A DNA stretch of 64,000 bases from Eutreptiella sp. 'Long Island Sound 2002' (lineage: Eukaryota; Euglenozoa; Euglenophyceae; Eutreptiales; Eutreptiaceae), in contig OZ038388.1 in NCBI GenBank assembly GCA_964036045.1, positions 4,993,131 through 5,057,130 on the forward strand, read 5' to 3'. Under the pieces are notes generated by a model that ran no database searches, was not told the origin of the DNA, and worked only from the letters and a program-made list of their open reading frames with translations. Shown here piece after piece: positions 1-10,200 of this stretch. The first letter of the stretch is position 1, and every line of letters begins with the position of its first letter. Position numbers and translations under genes: made by a program.

Positions 1-288
1 GCTCGCTCTCCCATCCCCCCTTGTCCAGCCCCCTGCGCCTGGGTACCCTGCCCGCGCCCCTGAACACCCTTCCCGTGCCCTGGCCCCTCCCCGACCCCCT
101 GCCCGTTTCGCGGGTCCCGCCTCTCGTCCACCACGCCCCGGCCCGCTCGCTCTCCCACCACCCCTCGCCCCGTCCCCTGCACCTGGGCCTCCTGCCCGCG
201 CTCCCGCGCGCCCTTCCCGTGCCCCGACCCCTCCCCTGCCCCCTGCCTGTCACGCCGTCCGCCGCTCCCCTCCCCCTCGCCGCTGCGC
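1..288 (-). repeat. 144-bp tandem repeat (48 codons) inside the partial ORF
   Basis: Two imperfect units start at 1 and 145 with the same opening bases (gctcgctctccca). The period is 144 bp, a multiple of three, so both units encode the same kind of peptide (GEGxGHGKG and GQxxQxQGxG motifs) without a frame change. The array may continue beyond the left edge. Confidence 0.7.
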
Positions 289-1916
289 CCTTCCTGGACC
301 ACTCGCCGGGCGTCCCGCTGCCTTTGCAGTTGCGGCAGCGTGACGCCCGGCGGTGAGCGCTCGCGCTTCGGGGGGCGGTCATGCCGCTCCCGCCCCGGGG
401 GGAAGGGCTTGGGGGGGTACGGCTTGGGGGGGCTGGTGTGGGTGTGGGCGGGGTTGGCGTGGGCGCGGTACTTCTCGCTCTCCCTGCCCACTGCCGCTGC
501 TGCGGCGGCCGCCGGCGAGGCGTCCGCGGCCCGTGCGGGGTTCTTCCCCCGCTTGCGCGGCGTGCCAGGGGCCGCAGCCCCTCTCGCGCCCTCCGCACTC
601 TCCTTCGCTGCCGCGGCGGCCGCCGACGAGGCGCCCGTGGCCGCGGTCGCAGACTCTCGCACATCCTTCTCGGTCTTCGCTGCTGCCGCGGCGGCCGTCG
701 GCGGGGCGCCCACGGCCCGTGCAGGGCCCGTCGCAACCCCTCTTGCGCCCTGCTTGCTCTCCTGCGCGGCCGTTGCCGGCGGTGTGCCGGGGGCCGCGGC
801 CGGGGCCGCGGCGTGGCTCGCCGCGGTCTCCGCCTCCTGCGCGTCAGGGCGGGGCGGGGCGGCGGGGCTGGCCGCTTGGGCGGCGGGGGCGGCCGTCTCG
901 GCTGGCCCAGGTTCCCAGGCCGGCAGCGGCGGTCCGACCACCGCCGCCTCCGCCAGCCTCCGCTCCTCGCGCTCCGCGAGGGTCTCCCCCGTCCACTCTG
1001 GGGAGGAGACGGGGGAGCGGGAGCGGGACCGGCGGTGGTGGCGGTCGTCCCGCCCGAGGGACCCATCGGAGTCTGCCATTACTGTCACTCTGGTAGGCAT
1101 GCGTGGTGGCAGGCGCGCCCTTCCCACTACCTCCTGGTGCATCAGTGCCGTGCCGTGGGCAGTGCCGTGTGGTGCTCTGCGGGGGGGGGGGGGGGGAGGG
1201 GGTGGGGGGCCGGCTGTGGCGTCAGCCCCGCATGGCCGGGGGTCCGCGGCCATCCACCGGCATTGGGAGGGGAGGCGGGGGAGCCACGCGGCCCACGCGT
1301 CGCGCCACAGCTCCCAGTCTGGGACGGGGCTCAGGGCCCTGGGCCCCCGGGGGTCGTCGAGCGGTGCCGGGGGCAGCCGCACCAGATGGACCCCCGTAAC
1401 GGCGGTGACCTCCTGTGTGCGCAGGAAGGTGTGTACTCCGTCCCGCGCCGCGGGCGCCGGGAGGGGGGGGCGGGGTACAGGTGTGGCCCCATAGAGGTGG
1501 GTGGGGGTGATCCCCAGGATCCGCCCCGAGCCCCCGCGGGACGCGACGACGAGGAGGAGGAGGGGGGTGCCAGGGCACTCTTGCCAGAGGACCTGCCCCC
1601 TGTGGTGGGCACCCCTGGTCCTGGAGAGGGGGGGGGACAGGTCTGGGTTAGCCCAGCCGCGGGGCGCGTGCGTCGCCGGTGGGAGGGCGGGGCACCAAGT
1701 GGGCTCCCTGGGGAACGCCTCGTAGACGACGGCGTACGGGGGGGTAGGCCCGGTGCCGTCATACACCGGGTTGGTCGGCCGGGGGCGGGCGGACGCCTCG
1801 TCCGCGCCTTCCACGAACACCGTGACCTCGCCCACCTCCAGGTCCTCGTCCGGCGGGTGTAGAAGGTGGAGCGCCGCATCCAGCTCGGACACTCCCCCCG
1901 GGTACGTCGGCTCAGC
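1..1916 (-). CDS. Partial Ala/Pro/Arg-rich protein with RS-like stretch (runs off left edge)
   Basis: I checked this minus-strand frame codon by codon; it has no stop from the TGA at 1917-1919 down to base 1, so it leaves the window open (about 638 codons). It begins with a mixed-composition part (about 1900-1210), then a proline run encoded by the G tract at 1181-1196. Next come methionines at 1098-1100 and 1077-1079 (MADSDG), an Arg/Ser stretch (RRSRSRSP), three Ala-rich modules (about 480-740) and a Gly/Arg/Gln-rich tail made of 48-residue repeats. No known domain was recognised. An RS stretch plus low-complexity modules would fit an RNA-associated or nuclear protein, but that is inference. 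GC content jumps at about 1917, where retroelement sequence starts, so the 5' part of the gene may have been lost or displaced. The true start is unknown; 1079 or 1100 are the first ATGs after the homopolymer. Other frames are open too, as expected at this GC content. Confidence 0.5.
494..745 (-). repeat. Three Ala-rich coding modules
   Basis: Near-identical GC-rich blocks (gctgcygcggcggcc) begin at 496, 607 and 682, spaced 111 and 75 bp, both multiples of three. In the minus frame each encodes an alanine run followed by a Lys/Glu-containing linker. The frame-preserving spacing supports the minus-strand reading. Confidence 0.55.
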
Positions 1917-3348
1917 TCACGGTCACGAATGTGTCTCAGGTTAGTCCCAGCCTGGTTAGCCAAAGACTGCTTGTCTTCCAGCCAATCTCCCACAGGGCTC
2001 TTGAAGTCCTCAGGAAAGGGGGTTTTGAAGAACCATGCAGGTCGTCCTCCATGGAATAATTCGTGGGGGGTGAAACCCGTAGAGTAGCTCGGCTGTGAGT
2101 TCATGGTCAGCACTGCCCAGGGCACTAGGCGTAGCCAGTCCTTGGTACGCTCCTGTTTCATCAGGATTCTTCAGTTTTGCTCCACCACACGGTTCTGTCT
2201 CTCACAGAGAGGGTTAGACGTGTGGGTATAGGGCATACCTGTGGTTACCTCCACGTTGAGGGCATTTAGCACTCGTTTGTACCTCCCAGTGTCACTCCGG
2301 ATGCGTACATCCTCATCAGAGTGCACCTGCTTAGGTGCTCCATAGGGTTCGAACCATTGTTCGACCAACATTTTCACAGTCTGCTCACCTGTGATTTTCT
2401 TATTGCAAGGGAACACACGGGTGAAGCGAGATAGGCCACAGGTGACCACTAGGCAACTATCATAGCCGCCGAAGCGTGGTAGGCCGTGGATGAAATCCAC
2501 GTAGAGAAGAGAGTTAGCACAATAGGGTATGGGTAAGCTGGAGATCAGGCCCCTATCCCTACTGTCGCTCTGCTTGCTGGCATGACAGCCACAAGCATCC
2601 ACAATGGTCTGCATACGCGACCTCAGTTCAGTCAGGGTTAGACTAGAGTAGAAAGACTTACCGAAGAAGTCCACTGAGCGATTAGCGCCAGTGTGACCAG
2701 AACAGAGATGGGACCACTGTAGGCACCCATCCAGTCGTGCCTCAGGCACCACAATTCGGTCCTCGTAGAAGAGATACTGATTGTTTTTATACCACTGGTG
2801 CCCGTCAATGACACGGGGTTCGAGACCAGTGCTGAGGGTTTGGAGTATTTCTTTATACTCTGACTGATAGTCGGTTAGACTCCAACCCTCCAGGATACCA
2901 GCAGTGCGCATGGACAGGTCAAGCTGGACATCCATACGCTGGAAAGCCTCTCTGGCGAGCGCCTCAGAGCTCTCACCTATAAGCGCATCGAAGTTGTTGC
3001 GCGATATATAGTCAGACAGTTCATTCTTTATTCCGGGGACATGATGAACTGTCAGCCGGAACTGGCTCAGGTAAGGCCACCACCGCTTTAGCTTTGCTTT
3101 CTCTGGTGGTGGACCCTTCTGAAAAGACTTCACAGGTTCCTGGTCACACAGCCAGACAATAGGGTTAGATCCCAGGAGTCGGGATTGTGACGAGAGCACC
3201 AACATACCGGCCAGGAGTTCCTGGTCATAGGTGCTGTAATTGGAACGCGCTTGGTTCCATTTCCAATTCCAGTCTCCCAGTGGCACCAGCCGCCACTCGG
3301 TGGTAGGATAGTCATGTTTCAACGAACCATCACGGTTCAGTCTACTCA
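1917..3348 (-). pseudogene. Ty3/gypsy RNase H C-terminus and integrase (3' half of outer element)
   Basis: The frame begins at the DNA-transposon junction with the RNase H segment (LNRDGSLKHDYP, then YDQELLAGML and WLCDQEPV). It continues into the integrase zinc-binding region (HLCSGHTGANRS and the later Cys pair) and the DDE core: an Asp in LYVDF, SDED, and the Glu in LCERQ. An in-frame TGA at 2171-2173 follows ERQNRVVEQN, after which the same frame continues with KQERTKDWLRLVPW. The reading is lost at about 1917, inside the region after the catalytic core. Compared with the intact relative, the chromodomain and C-terminus are absent. Translated downstream residues below 1917 are unrelated GC-rich peptide, which places the truncation point there. 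Confidence 0.85.
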
Positions 3349-3377
3349 CCTAGGATTTTATGGGGTCCAAAAATCCC
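3345..3377 (+). repeat. Left terminal inverted repeat of the TIR transposon
   Basis: It begins with CTCACCTAGGATTTTATG and continues GGGTCC...AATCCC. It matches the reverse complement of 15610-15640 with a few mismatches. Two extra bases (CT) at the outer edge relative to the right end make the exact terminus uncertain by 2 bp. Confidence 0.8.
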
Positions 3378-3611
3378 AAAACCAGCTACAGTCAGAAATA
3401 CTACTTTTTTTTCAAATTGTACCATAAAGAGGATATTTTCCGGAGTTAGCCTCCCCCCCCACCCTCCAAATTTGAAATTTTCCAGCTTCTAGATCGACAA
3501 TGCAGGCTTGATTCCATCTAAAATCGGCCGTATCCGAGAAATATGACATTCACCACCTAGTTGCGAATAGCAGCTTTTGTATAGCTCAAACCATACATGT
3601 TTGTTTTTGGC

Positions 3612-3883
3612 AAGAAATACGGTTTTTTGGTGATGGCGGCTACAAACACTCGATAACTTGCTCCAAAACCTTGCAAAACAGGTTTTTCTGAGTCCACCAC
3701 ACTCAAAAAAGGGTATGGGGCCCTACAACTGACCACTCATGCCCCCAAAATGCTGTTTTAGGCCAAAAAAATGGCTTTTTTTGGGCAAAAAAAGCGGTTT
3801 TTTGGTGATGGTGGCTCCGGAACCCTTGATCATTTGCTCCGAAACACTGCAAAACGCGCTTTTTAGAGTCCAGCATCCTCAAA
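3612..3883 (+). repeat. Internal ~166-bp tandem unit of the TIR transposon
   Basis: Two units share ggttttttggtgatgg, then tttgctcc, tgcaaaac and gagtcca. The first unit ends ctcaaaaaagggtatggggcc. The second is interrupted after ctcaaa by the LTR retrotransposon and resumes right of the 3' LTR at about 15262 with ggtatggggccctac. This independently locates the LTR insertion site. Confidence 0.65.
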
Positions 3884-4677
3884 AGAAAAAGTGCTTTTCC
3901 ATTGCTTTGAGGCATACTCTATTTGTATTAGAGATGCACTGAGCATCCATGCATTTTAATCTTAGTATTGGTCCAACCAAAACTGGTGATAACACATTTT
4001 GACCTATGGAACCAAACACCCAATCAGGATATGGAGTGGACCCCTTAATCCCCTTTCAATGTGAAGTAAAACATCTTTTCCTGAGTTGACTGAGCACTGA
4101 CATACCTAAAGTAGAGCCTATGAATTTATCTATGTTTTTCCATGAATTCTTAGCTATCCTAGTGGTATGCACCCTAGGGGGCTGGGCACCTCTTTTTGAG
4201 AGGTCCTGGGTTCAATTCCTGGTCAGCCTAGCTAAGTAGGAAGATCCCATGTGACATGGCAGTGACCTCATCGCCACATACCATGCCACCTCAGCACATA
4301 TGGGACCCAGAACAAAGAGTGCACATCTCCTGAGATGGCACTATGAAGAGAGAGTGACCATGGGGCAGTTTTCTAACTCTTTTCTAAAAACATTTCAGCT
4401 ATCTTTGTGAATATGCATTCATATGTGACCTGAGTTGCAGTTTCTGTGAATATCAAATCATCTTTCACTGTTTACACTGCAGCCCTTCATGCTTTGATCC
4501 TGAATCCTCTTCTCTTTGCATACTATTGGCTTGGGCTATCCTGGAGTGACTTGGAGTGGCTGTATTTCATCAAAACAAAAGCTTTTCATCTCCAAAAACA
4601 AGCAGCAGGAATCCCTACACCAACAGCAAGCAGCAGGAGAGGCAAAACACAGTGCTGAAAACACTATAAACTTTTCT
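3884..4677 (+). repeat. 5' LTR (794 bp)
   Basis: It is delimited by comparison with 14465-15258 (constant offset 10581). Ends are a short inverted repeat, AGAAAAAG and CTTTTCT, rather than the common TG...CA. It contains a tRNA-like segment (4150-4235) and a TATAAA at about 4665. The precise first base is uncertain by one or two because adenines flank it. Confidence 0.92.
4150..4235 (+). other. tRNA-like fold with B-box inside the 5' LTR
   Basis: A perfect 7-bp acceptor-like stem (TTAGCTA at 4150-4156 with TAGCTAA at 4229-4235), a 4-bp D-like stem (CTAG 4159-4162 with CTAG 4174-4177) and a perfect 5-bp anticodon-like stem (ACCTC 4188-4192 with GAGGT 4200-4204) enclose a 7-nt loop TTTTTGA. 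A T-arm-like hairpin holds GGTTCAATTCC (4209-4219), a match to the Pol III B-box consensus. Ten extra bases between the D-like and anticodon-like arms make it non-canonical, so it is called tRNA-like rather than a tRNA gene. Confidence 0.55.
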
Positions 4678-4690
4678 GGTAGCAAGAGGC
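4677..4690 (+). other. Primer binding site (tRNA-iMet-like)
   Basis: TGGTAGCAAGAGGC starts at the LTR edge. It resembles the complement of the 3' end of initiator tRNA-Met (TGGTAGCAGAG...) with one extra A. The outer element has the related CGGTAGCAGAGAC at the equivalent place. Confidence 0.65.
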
Positions 4691-4775
4691 AGCCTGTCTC
4701 TGTGCACCGGCAGCGACCCCGCGCCGTACAACCAGTGCTCTGAGCAGGCAAATATAAGCAGAAGGGCGGATTCAG

Positions 4776-7268
4776 ATGGACCCAGGAAGAGTGGACGCCG
4801 ACGTGAAGACAGCGCCAGCGCCTGAGGCACCGGCAAGGCCGGCGCCTGGCGCTGTACCTTCGGTGGAGCCCTTACATGGGCCAGTGGATACGGCGGAGGA
4901 CTCCCTGGATGGCCTCCAGACGGCCTTCGGGGCCCTGTCGGTCAAGGAAGTGGTCTCTCAGCCTCAGCCTGTGAAGAGGAAGAGAGGGAACGAGAGCGAG
5001 AAGGATGCTGGAGAAGGAGCAGACGAAGCAGAGGAACAAGGGCAAGACCCGACGCATGACCCTACCTTCGAAGGCGCACCAAGCGCTTCTGGCCTCCACG
5101 CATCACCCTCTCCCATAAGCACCACACTCCCAGCCGCAGCAACATCCACTTCCACAACCAACCCGCCTATGGCAGAGGGCACAGGCTTTACTGGCATGCC
5201 TCCCTACCCCGCCTATGGTATGGGCCCACCTACCACTGCGCTCCATGAGGCAACTACTGCCAGTGAGCCGGTGGCTTCCAGCTCTGCGCCGCGATGGTAT
5301 GCGGCTCACTATCCCCATCCACTCCACACCGCTGGAACCTATATGGATGTTCCTGGGTATGCTCCTGGGTATGCACCTGGGTATGCACCCTTGAGTGGGT
5401 TGAGGAGAGGACCAGAGTCTCTGGGAGGCAGGAGTAGAGGATCGGGAAGATCCTCCAACAGGTCCCTGACGCGGTCGGAGATCAACGAGGTGCTCCGAGG
5501 AGCCACTTCGAAAATCGTGGGCGACCTCACGGAAGAGATCAGGGAGAAACTGGAGCCCCTGATGATCCCGTCCCATGCGTCACCTATGACGGTGGGAATG
5601 TCACCCCACCGAGTACAGGCTAACCACCTGGCGGCAGGGTTGACAAATACCCTGGGGAGCCTGAGGAGCCGACCGATGCCGACTCCTGCAACAGTACCGA
5701 GAAGTCCATTCGTCCCGAGAACGGCCCAGCCGCCCTACAGCCACGTGACGAACTCGACGAGGGCCGAGCTGGACCAGCTGGGGCTGACAGCCTTAAGGGC
5801 TATGGTGGACGTAGAGCCTTATGGCTCTAGTGACCTTGGCGGAGACCCCTCCGATGATGAGCCGCCGTCGATGGATTCTTCTTCGCCCTCAGATGACGAA
5901 GACTCCGAGGACCCCAAGGGTAAGAAGAAGAAGAAGAAGAAGACGAAGACCCGACGCCCTGAAGGACGCCGAGCTCAGGAGGCGAAGGCTATTGCCACCT
6001 CCAAGATAGTGGTCAACCTGCCTGAGTTCACAGGCAAGGACCTCAGCGAGTTCGCTGAGAACTTTGGCCGGTTCCTACGACTGACCGGCCAAACCCACGC
6101 GAGTGGGCGAGTGAAGTGCGATCTGCTCCTGCAGTGCTGCAAGACCAAGTACCTGGAGAAGCAGGTCAGGCAGATCGTCACTAACTCCGCCACCTTTGCC
6201 GATGTGTTGGTTGCCCTGGAGAGGCAGTACCCGACCTACGAGACCGACCTCTCCATCAGGGCCGAGATCCAGAACCTGCCCGTGCTGCCCAACAACCCCA
6301 AACCTGGCAGGGTCTCCGAGCTGTTGGCTGACCTGGATCACTGGGCTGGACGACTGACGCCCGGTTCCTACAGCAGCGACGACCTGCTGTTCTGGTTGTG
6401 CGCCAAGCTCCCCCGAGAGCTATGGGACGAGTGCCGTTTGACGGCTGAGCGCAAGGCTAGATCCCTCCGCTACGAGGATCTATGCGTGCTGCTCCTGGAG
6501 ATGGCGCTGGAGAAGGAGAGCGACCAGCACCTGAACAACTACCGTCCTGGTGGTGGAGGTTCTGGAGGCAAAGGGTACCAAGGGTCCCGACCTGGGCAGG
6601 GGACTACCCCCAAACACGCCCACGCCCGTCTAATGGAGAACGTGAAGGAGCTATTCTGGTGTGATGCCAGAGATGAGCAGGGCCGCCTGCAGCACGCCTC
6701 TGACTGCGAGCAGCGAGACTGCTTCGTCGTCCAGGGGAAGCAGCAGGAGAAGATCACCGGCGCCAAAGTGAAGCTGCCGGATCATTACCGCTGCACCATC
6801 ACGTGTGCATTCTGCGGTAAGCGGAAGCACTACGAGGATGAGTGCTACCATAAGCAACGCCTATCGGCGAAGCTTAAGGGGGAAGATCCTGGCAAAGGCT
6901 CAGGCAAAGGTGGAGGCAAGGCCAAAGGCAACGACTCCGGCAAGGGCAAGTCGAAAGGACGTGGTCAAGGTGGTCAAGACAAGGGTCAAGGTGGACGAGG
7001 AGGAGGCGCTAACCGCCAGACCGACAACAAGAACAAGGACAAGAACGGAGGCAACCCCAACCCTAATCCAGGGGGGAACTCCGAGCCCTCTGGAGGGCAG
7101 ACTGGTCCGACCACACGCTCACAGACGCAGGCCCAGCAAGAACAAGGGGCCAAGTGTGAGCATGAAGGTGGTGACGACGGCAACGCTAAGAAGAGGAGCC
7201 GTTTCATGAGGATGGCCCGCAAGTTGCGGAACAAGGGGTTCGAGGTGACCTGTCCCGCGGAGTTCTGA
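4776..7268 (+). CDS. gag: Gag polyprotein of the plus-strand gypsy element
   Basis: The 830-residue structural protein starts at ATG 4776, 98 nt after the LTR. The N-terminal third is low complexity, with a GYAP tandem repeat near 5345-5390, an acidic Ser-rich patch and a Lys run (about 5920-5950). Residues about 408-600 form the capsid-like region (LPEFTGKDLSEFAENFGRF onward), which aligns with the outer element's gag. A CCHC zinc knuckle lies at residues 677-690 (C677, C680, H685, C690), preceded by a second Cys-rich patch (FWCDARD...DCEQRDC). A Gly/Lys-rich basic tail follows. It should assemble the particle and bind element RNA. The stop TGA (7266-7268) is in frame with pol and looks leaky by design. 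Confidence 0.93.
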   Translation: MDPGRVDADVKTAPAPEAPARPAPGAVPSVEPLHGPVDTAEDSLDGLQTAFGALSVKEVVSQPQPVKRKRGNESEKDAGEGADEAEEQGQDPTHDPTFEGAPSASGLHASPSPISTTLPAAATSTSTTNPPMAEGTGFTGMPPYPAYGMGPPTTALHEATTASEPVASSSAPRWYAAHYPHPLHTAGTYMDVPGYAPGYAPGYAPLSGLRRGPESLGGRSRGSGRSSNRSLTRSEINEVLRGATSKIVGDLTEEIREKLEPLMIPSHASPMTVGMSPHRVQANHLAAGLTNTLGSLRSRPMPTPATVPRSPFVPRTAQPPYSHVTNSTRAELDQLGLTALRAMVDVEPYGSSDLGGDPSDDEPPSMDSSSPSDDEDSEDPKGKKKKKKKTKTRRPEGRRAQEAKAIATSKIVVNLPEFTGKDLSEFAENFGRFLRLTGQTHASGRVKCDLLLQCCKTKYLEKQVRQIVTNSATFADVLVALERQYPTYETDLSIRAEIQNLPVLPNNPKPGRVSELLADLDHWAGRLTPGSYSSDDLLFWLCAKLPRELWDECRLTAERKARSLRYEDLCVLLLEMALEKESDQHLNNYRPGGGGSGGKGYQGSRPGQGTTPKHAHARLMENVKELFWCDARDEQGRLQHASDCEQRDCFVVQGKQQEKITGAKVKLPDHYRCTITCAFCGKRKHYEDECYHKQRLSAKLKGEDPGKGSGKGGGKAKGNDSGKGKSKGRGQGGQDKGQGGRGGGANRQTDNKNKDKNGGNPNPNPGGNSEPSGGQTGPTTRSQTQAQQEQGAKCEHEGGDDGNAKKRSRFMRMARKLRNKGFEVTCPAEF
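7266..7268 (+). promoter_or_regulatory. Candidate readthrough stop codon between gag and pol (UGA C)
   Basis: Gag and pol share one frame, separated only by this TGA. After it the frame is open (RGRSGGTQ, then DLVFW) into the protease. There is no ATG before the protease DTGA at 7350. The outer element has the same layout with TAG at 18423-18425 followed by GGGSEEE and DLVFW. UGA followed by C is a known leaky context. Confidence 0.7.
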
Positions 7269-10200
7269 CGGGGACGCTCTGGTGGCACCCAAGACCTGGT
7301 GTTTTGGGTACGTATCCGACTAGGGGGACGTGAATACCTGGGGGTACTGGATACTGGCGCCACAATATCGATAGTGGCCAAGAAAATTTTACCTTATGGG
7401 AGCCTGAAGAACACCATGACCACCGCCGCTATACGCATGGGGGATGGACATGTGGTGCACAGCTGCGGGGACTGTGAAGTGGAGGTACCTATGGGCTCTC
7501 GAACTATCGCCCATCGGTTCTATGTGATGGACACTGAGGCCTTCGACTTTGTACTGGGTACTGACTTCTTCGTGCAGCACTCCCAGATACAATCCCTGAC
7601 GCTGCAAGCGCCCTACCTCCTGTACGTGGACCACGGCAGTGGCAGAGAGTCTGTGCCACTGGAGCAGTCGGAACATACCTCGAGTTACCTGAGACTATCG
7701 AAGGAGGAGCCCTCGAACATGATGGCGGCCTCCAAAACTGAGGACTATCAACTATTGGGGGAAGTCCTAGACCAAGGTCTGAAGGAGTTGGGTTACTCTC
7801 GAGAAGACCTAAGTGTGGAGCTGTTCGCCAGCGACAAGCAGCATGTACTGGACCTTTACTGCAGCAAGGGGAAGAACTGCAGCTACAAATTTTACTGGCC
7901 CTCTTTCGGGATGGCCTACGGGAACCCCAGGTTCAGTGAACTGGGGGAGGTGCTGACCAAGGGGGCCTTGGAACGTTCCCGTATGGTCCTGTGTTCCCCC
8001 GATTGGGGAGCCCATGGGGGCAACGAGTACTGGCGAACCCTCCTTGACAAGCTGACTATCAGCTCTGTGCGGTTACCTGATGAGGCCATCTACGTGCCTC
8101 TGGGATGCAAGACGCCCATTGGGAAGCCCGGATGGGGGAGTATGCTAAGCGTGGTGGACGGAGGTCTTACCTCCATTCCCTGGGAGGATCTGGACCCGAC
8201 TCTGGTCCAGGCTATACAACGTGAAAGCGATGGACTCGCCTTGGGTGACTTGAAGGATCGCCTACGACCTCAAGATGCTGTTGAAACTACACCCGGAGGA
8301 GATGAGTACGTCGTGACTGACACTAACGCCCCCAACTCTCCCTGCCATGTACCTGTTCCTGATGGAGTCTCTGAGTGTGGACTATCTGAGCTACCTAGCT
8401 CTATCCACTCAGACGACGAAACTGAGCACAACGCCTTCTTCGTGCAGACCGCGGTGGAGGAAGTGGAGAATGCCGAGTACGTCGCCCCACTAAAACCCCT
8501 ACTCTCCATGAGGGTGGAAGACCCCGTGGATGAAGAGCTGGACCCTCGATCCAGGCTCAGGGAGTATGTGGATTCCAAGAGGAAGTTGGTGGCGAAAAAG
8601 CTATGCTACGCGAAGCCTACCCGCAGCTCATGGCCACTGAAGCAAGGACGTATGGGAGACCTATCCCAACTGAAGGAGGACCTCGAACAGAAGATCACCA
8701 CCTGGCAAAGGGAGGTAGATCTCAAGCTCATGAAGAGCGTATGGGGTGCCCATGTGAGGACCCCAGAGGAGGACGACCTCTCGGAGGAATGTGTATGTGA
8801 ACCCCCTCGAGCGTGCCTATGTTGCCATCGTCCAACGGAGATGGTTGAGCAAGACCTTCTATATGCCTACCAAGGGCTGAAGGATGCTACCGCGGGCGAA
8901 GAGTCGGTGGAGGACCACCTCCCGACGTCTATTCAAGGGGCAAGCAACTTACACTCCGACGAGGACATGGAAGACAAGATCAAGGTATTGGACCCGCGGG
9001 TACAGAAGCTTATAAGGACCTATCTGGAGGTGTTCGGAGAACTACCCCCTGCAGCCTCATGTGACAAGCTGGTACAGATGGACCTCAAGCTCAAACCCGA
9101 GTTCGTGGGTCACAAGATCCGGAGGAGACCCTATCCAGCTCCTAAAGAGCAGGCCGACGAGATTGAGCGACAGATACAAGAGTGTATCGACGCTGGCCTA
9201 GTCCTGGAGTACAAGGATGGGGACTACCCCCTACACTGCAGCCCCTGTTTCCTGGTGGCTAAACCTGGGTCTTCAGCCAAACGGCTGGTAGTGGACTATG
9301 GAGAGCTGAACAAGAAGACGCTGAACCACTCAGGGTCCATTCCAAATATGGAGTCTACCCTGGAGAAGATAGCCTCCTGTCGCTACAAGACCAAGATGGA
9401 CAAGCGAAGTGGATTCTGGCAAGTGGACCTGACGCCCAACGCGCAGGAACTACTGGCCTTCATCACCCCTCAGGGGAGGGTATTCAAGTGGAAGGTCATG
9501 CCATTTGGCGTGGCTAACGCACCCGCTCTGTTCCAAGAGCTGATGAACAAGATCTTGTCCATCCTACGAAGGAGACCTAAGGTGCAGGAGCTCATATCCC
9601 GTGGGGCCCAGATGGAGGCTCACATCGACGATGTATGCCTCGGGACCAATACCCAGGAGGATCACCTAATCCTCTTGGGTGAGTTCTTTGCGGTCTGCCA
9701 AGAGAACCACACACGACTCAAGCTGGAGAAGTGTGAGTTCATGCAGGAGACCATGCAGTACCTGGGGTTTGACGTTGGCTATGGGTGGTGGACCCCAGCG
9801 GCCTCTAAGGCCAAACCCCTGATGGATGCCAAGGTACGACACGAAGACCCCAAGAAAGGACTTCATGATGTACGCAGTTTCATTGGGGCGTGCAATTTCT
9901 ATCGCCGCCACATCAAGAACTTCACCTATACCAGCGCCGTTCTGACGGACTTAATCAAGAAGAGTACTACTTGGCGCTGGGGCCCACAAGAGCAACAAGC
10001 GTTTGACGAGCTCAAAGACAAGGTAGCCAACGCTAAGTGCTTGGGCGTGCCTAGGGCACAAGGGGAGATTATCCTGGTGACCGACGCCAGCAATGTGGGC
10101 GGTGGTGGAACGTTGTTCCAATGGCAAGCACTGGAGAAGGAGGAATTCGACTCGGCCATTTCCCAATGGGGGACGGAAGGTCTCAACCGAGATGGAACCC

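Noticed and set aside
340-1862. Long plus-strand open frames over the GC-rich left end
   Set aside because: They overlap the minus-strand frame that is open to the window edge. The minus reading has frame-preserving repeats and balanced motifs; the plus frames are Gly/Ala/Arg shadows of high GC.
4446-4658. 70-codon frame in both LTRs (MNIKSSFTVY...)
   Set aside because: It lies entirely within the LTR, has no motif, and is duplicated only because the LTR is.
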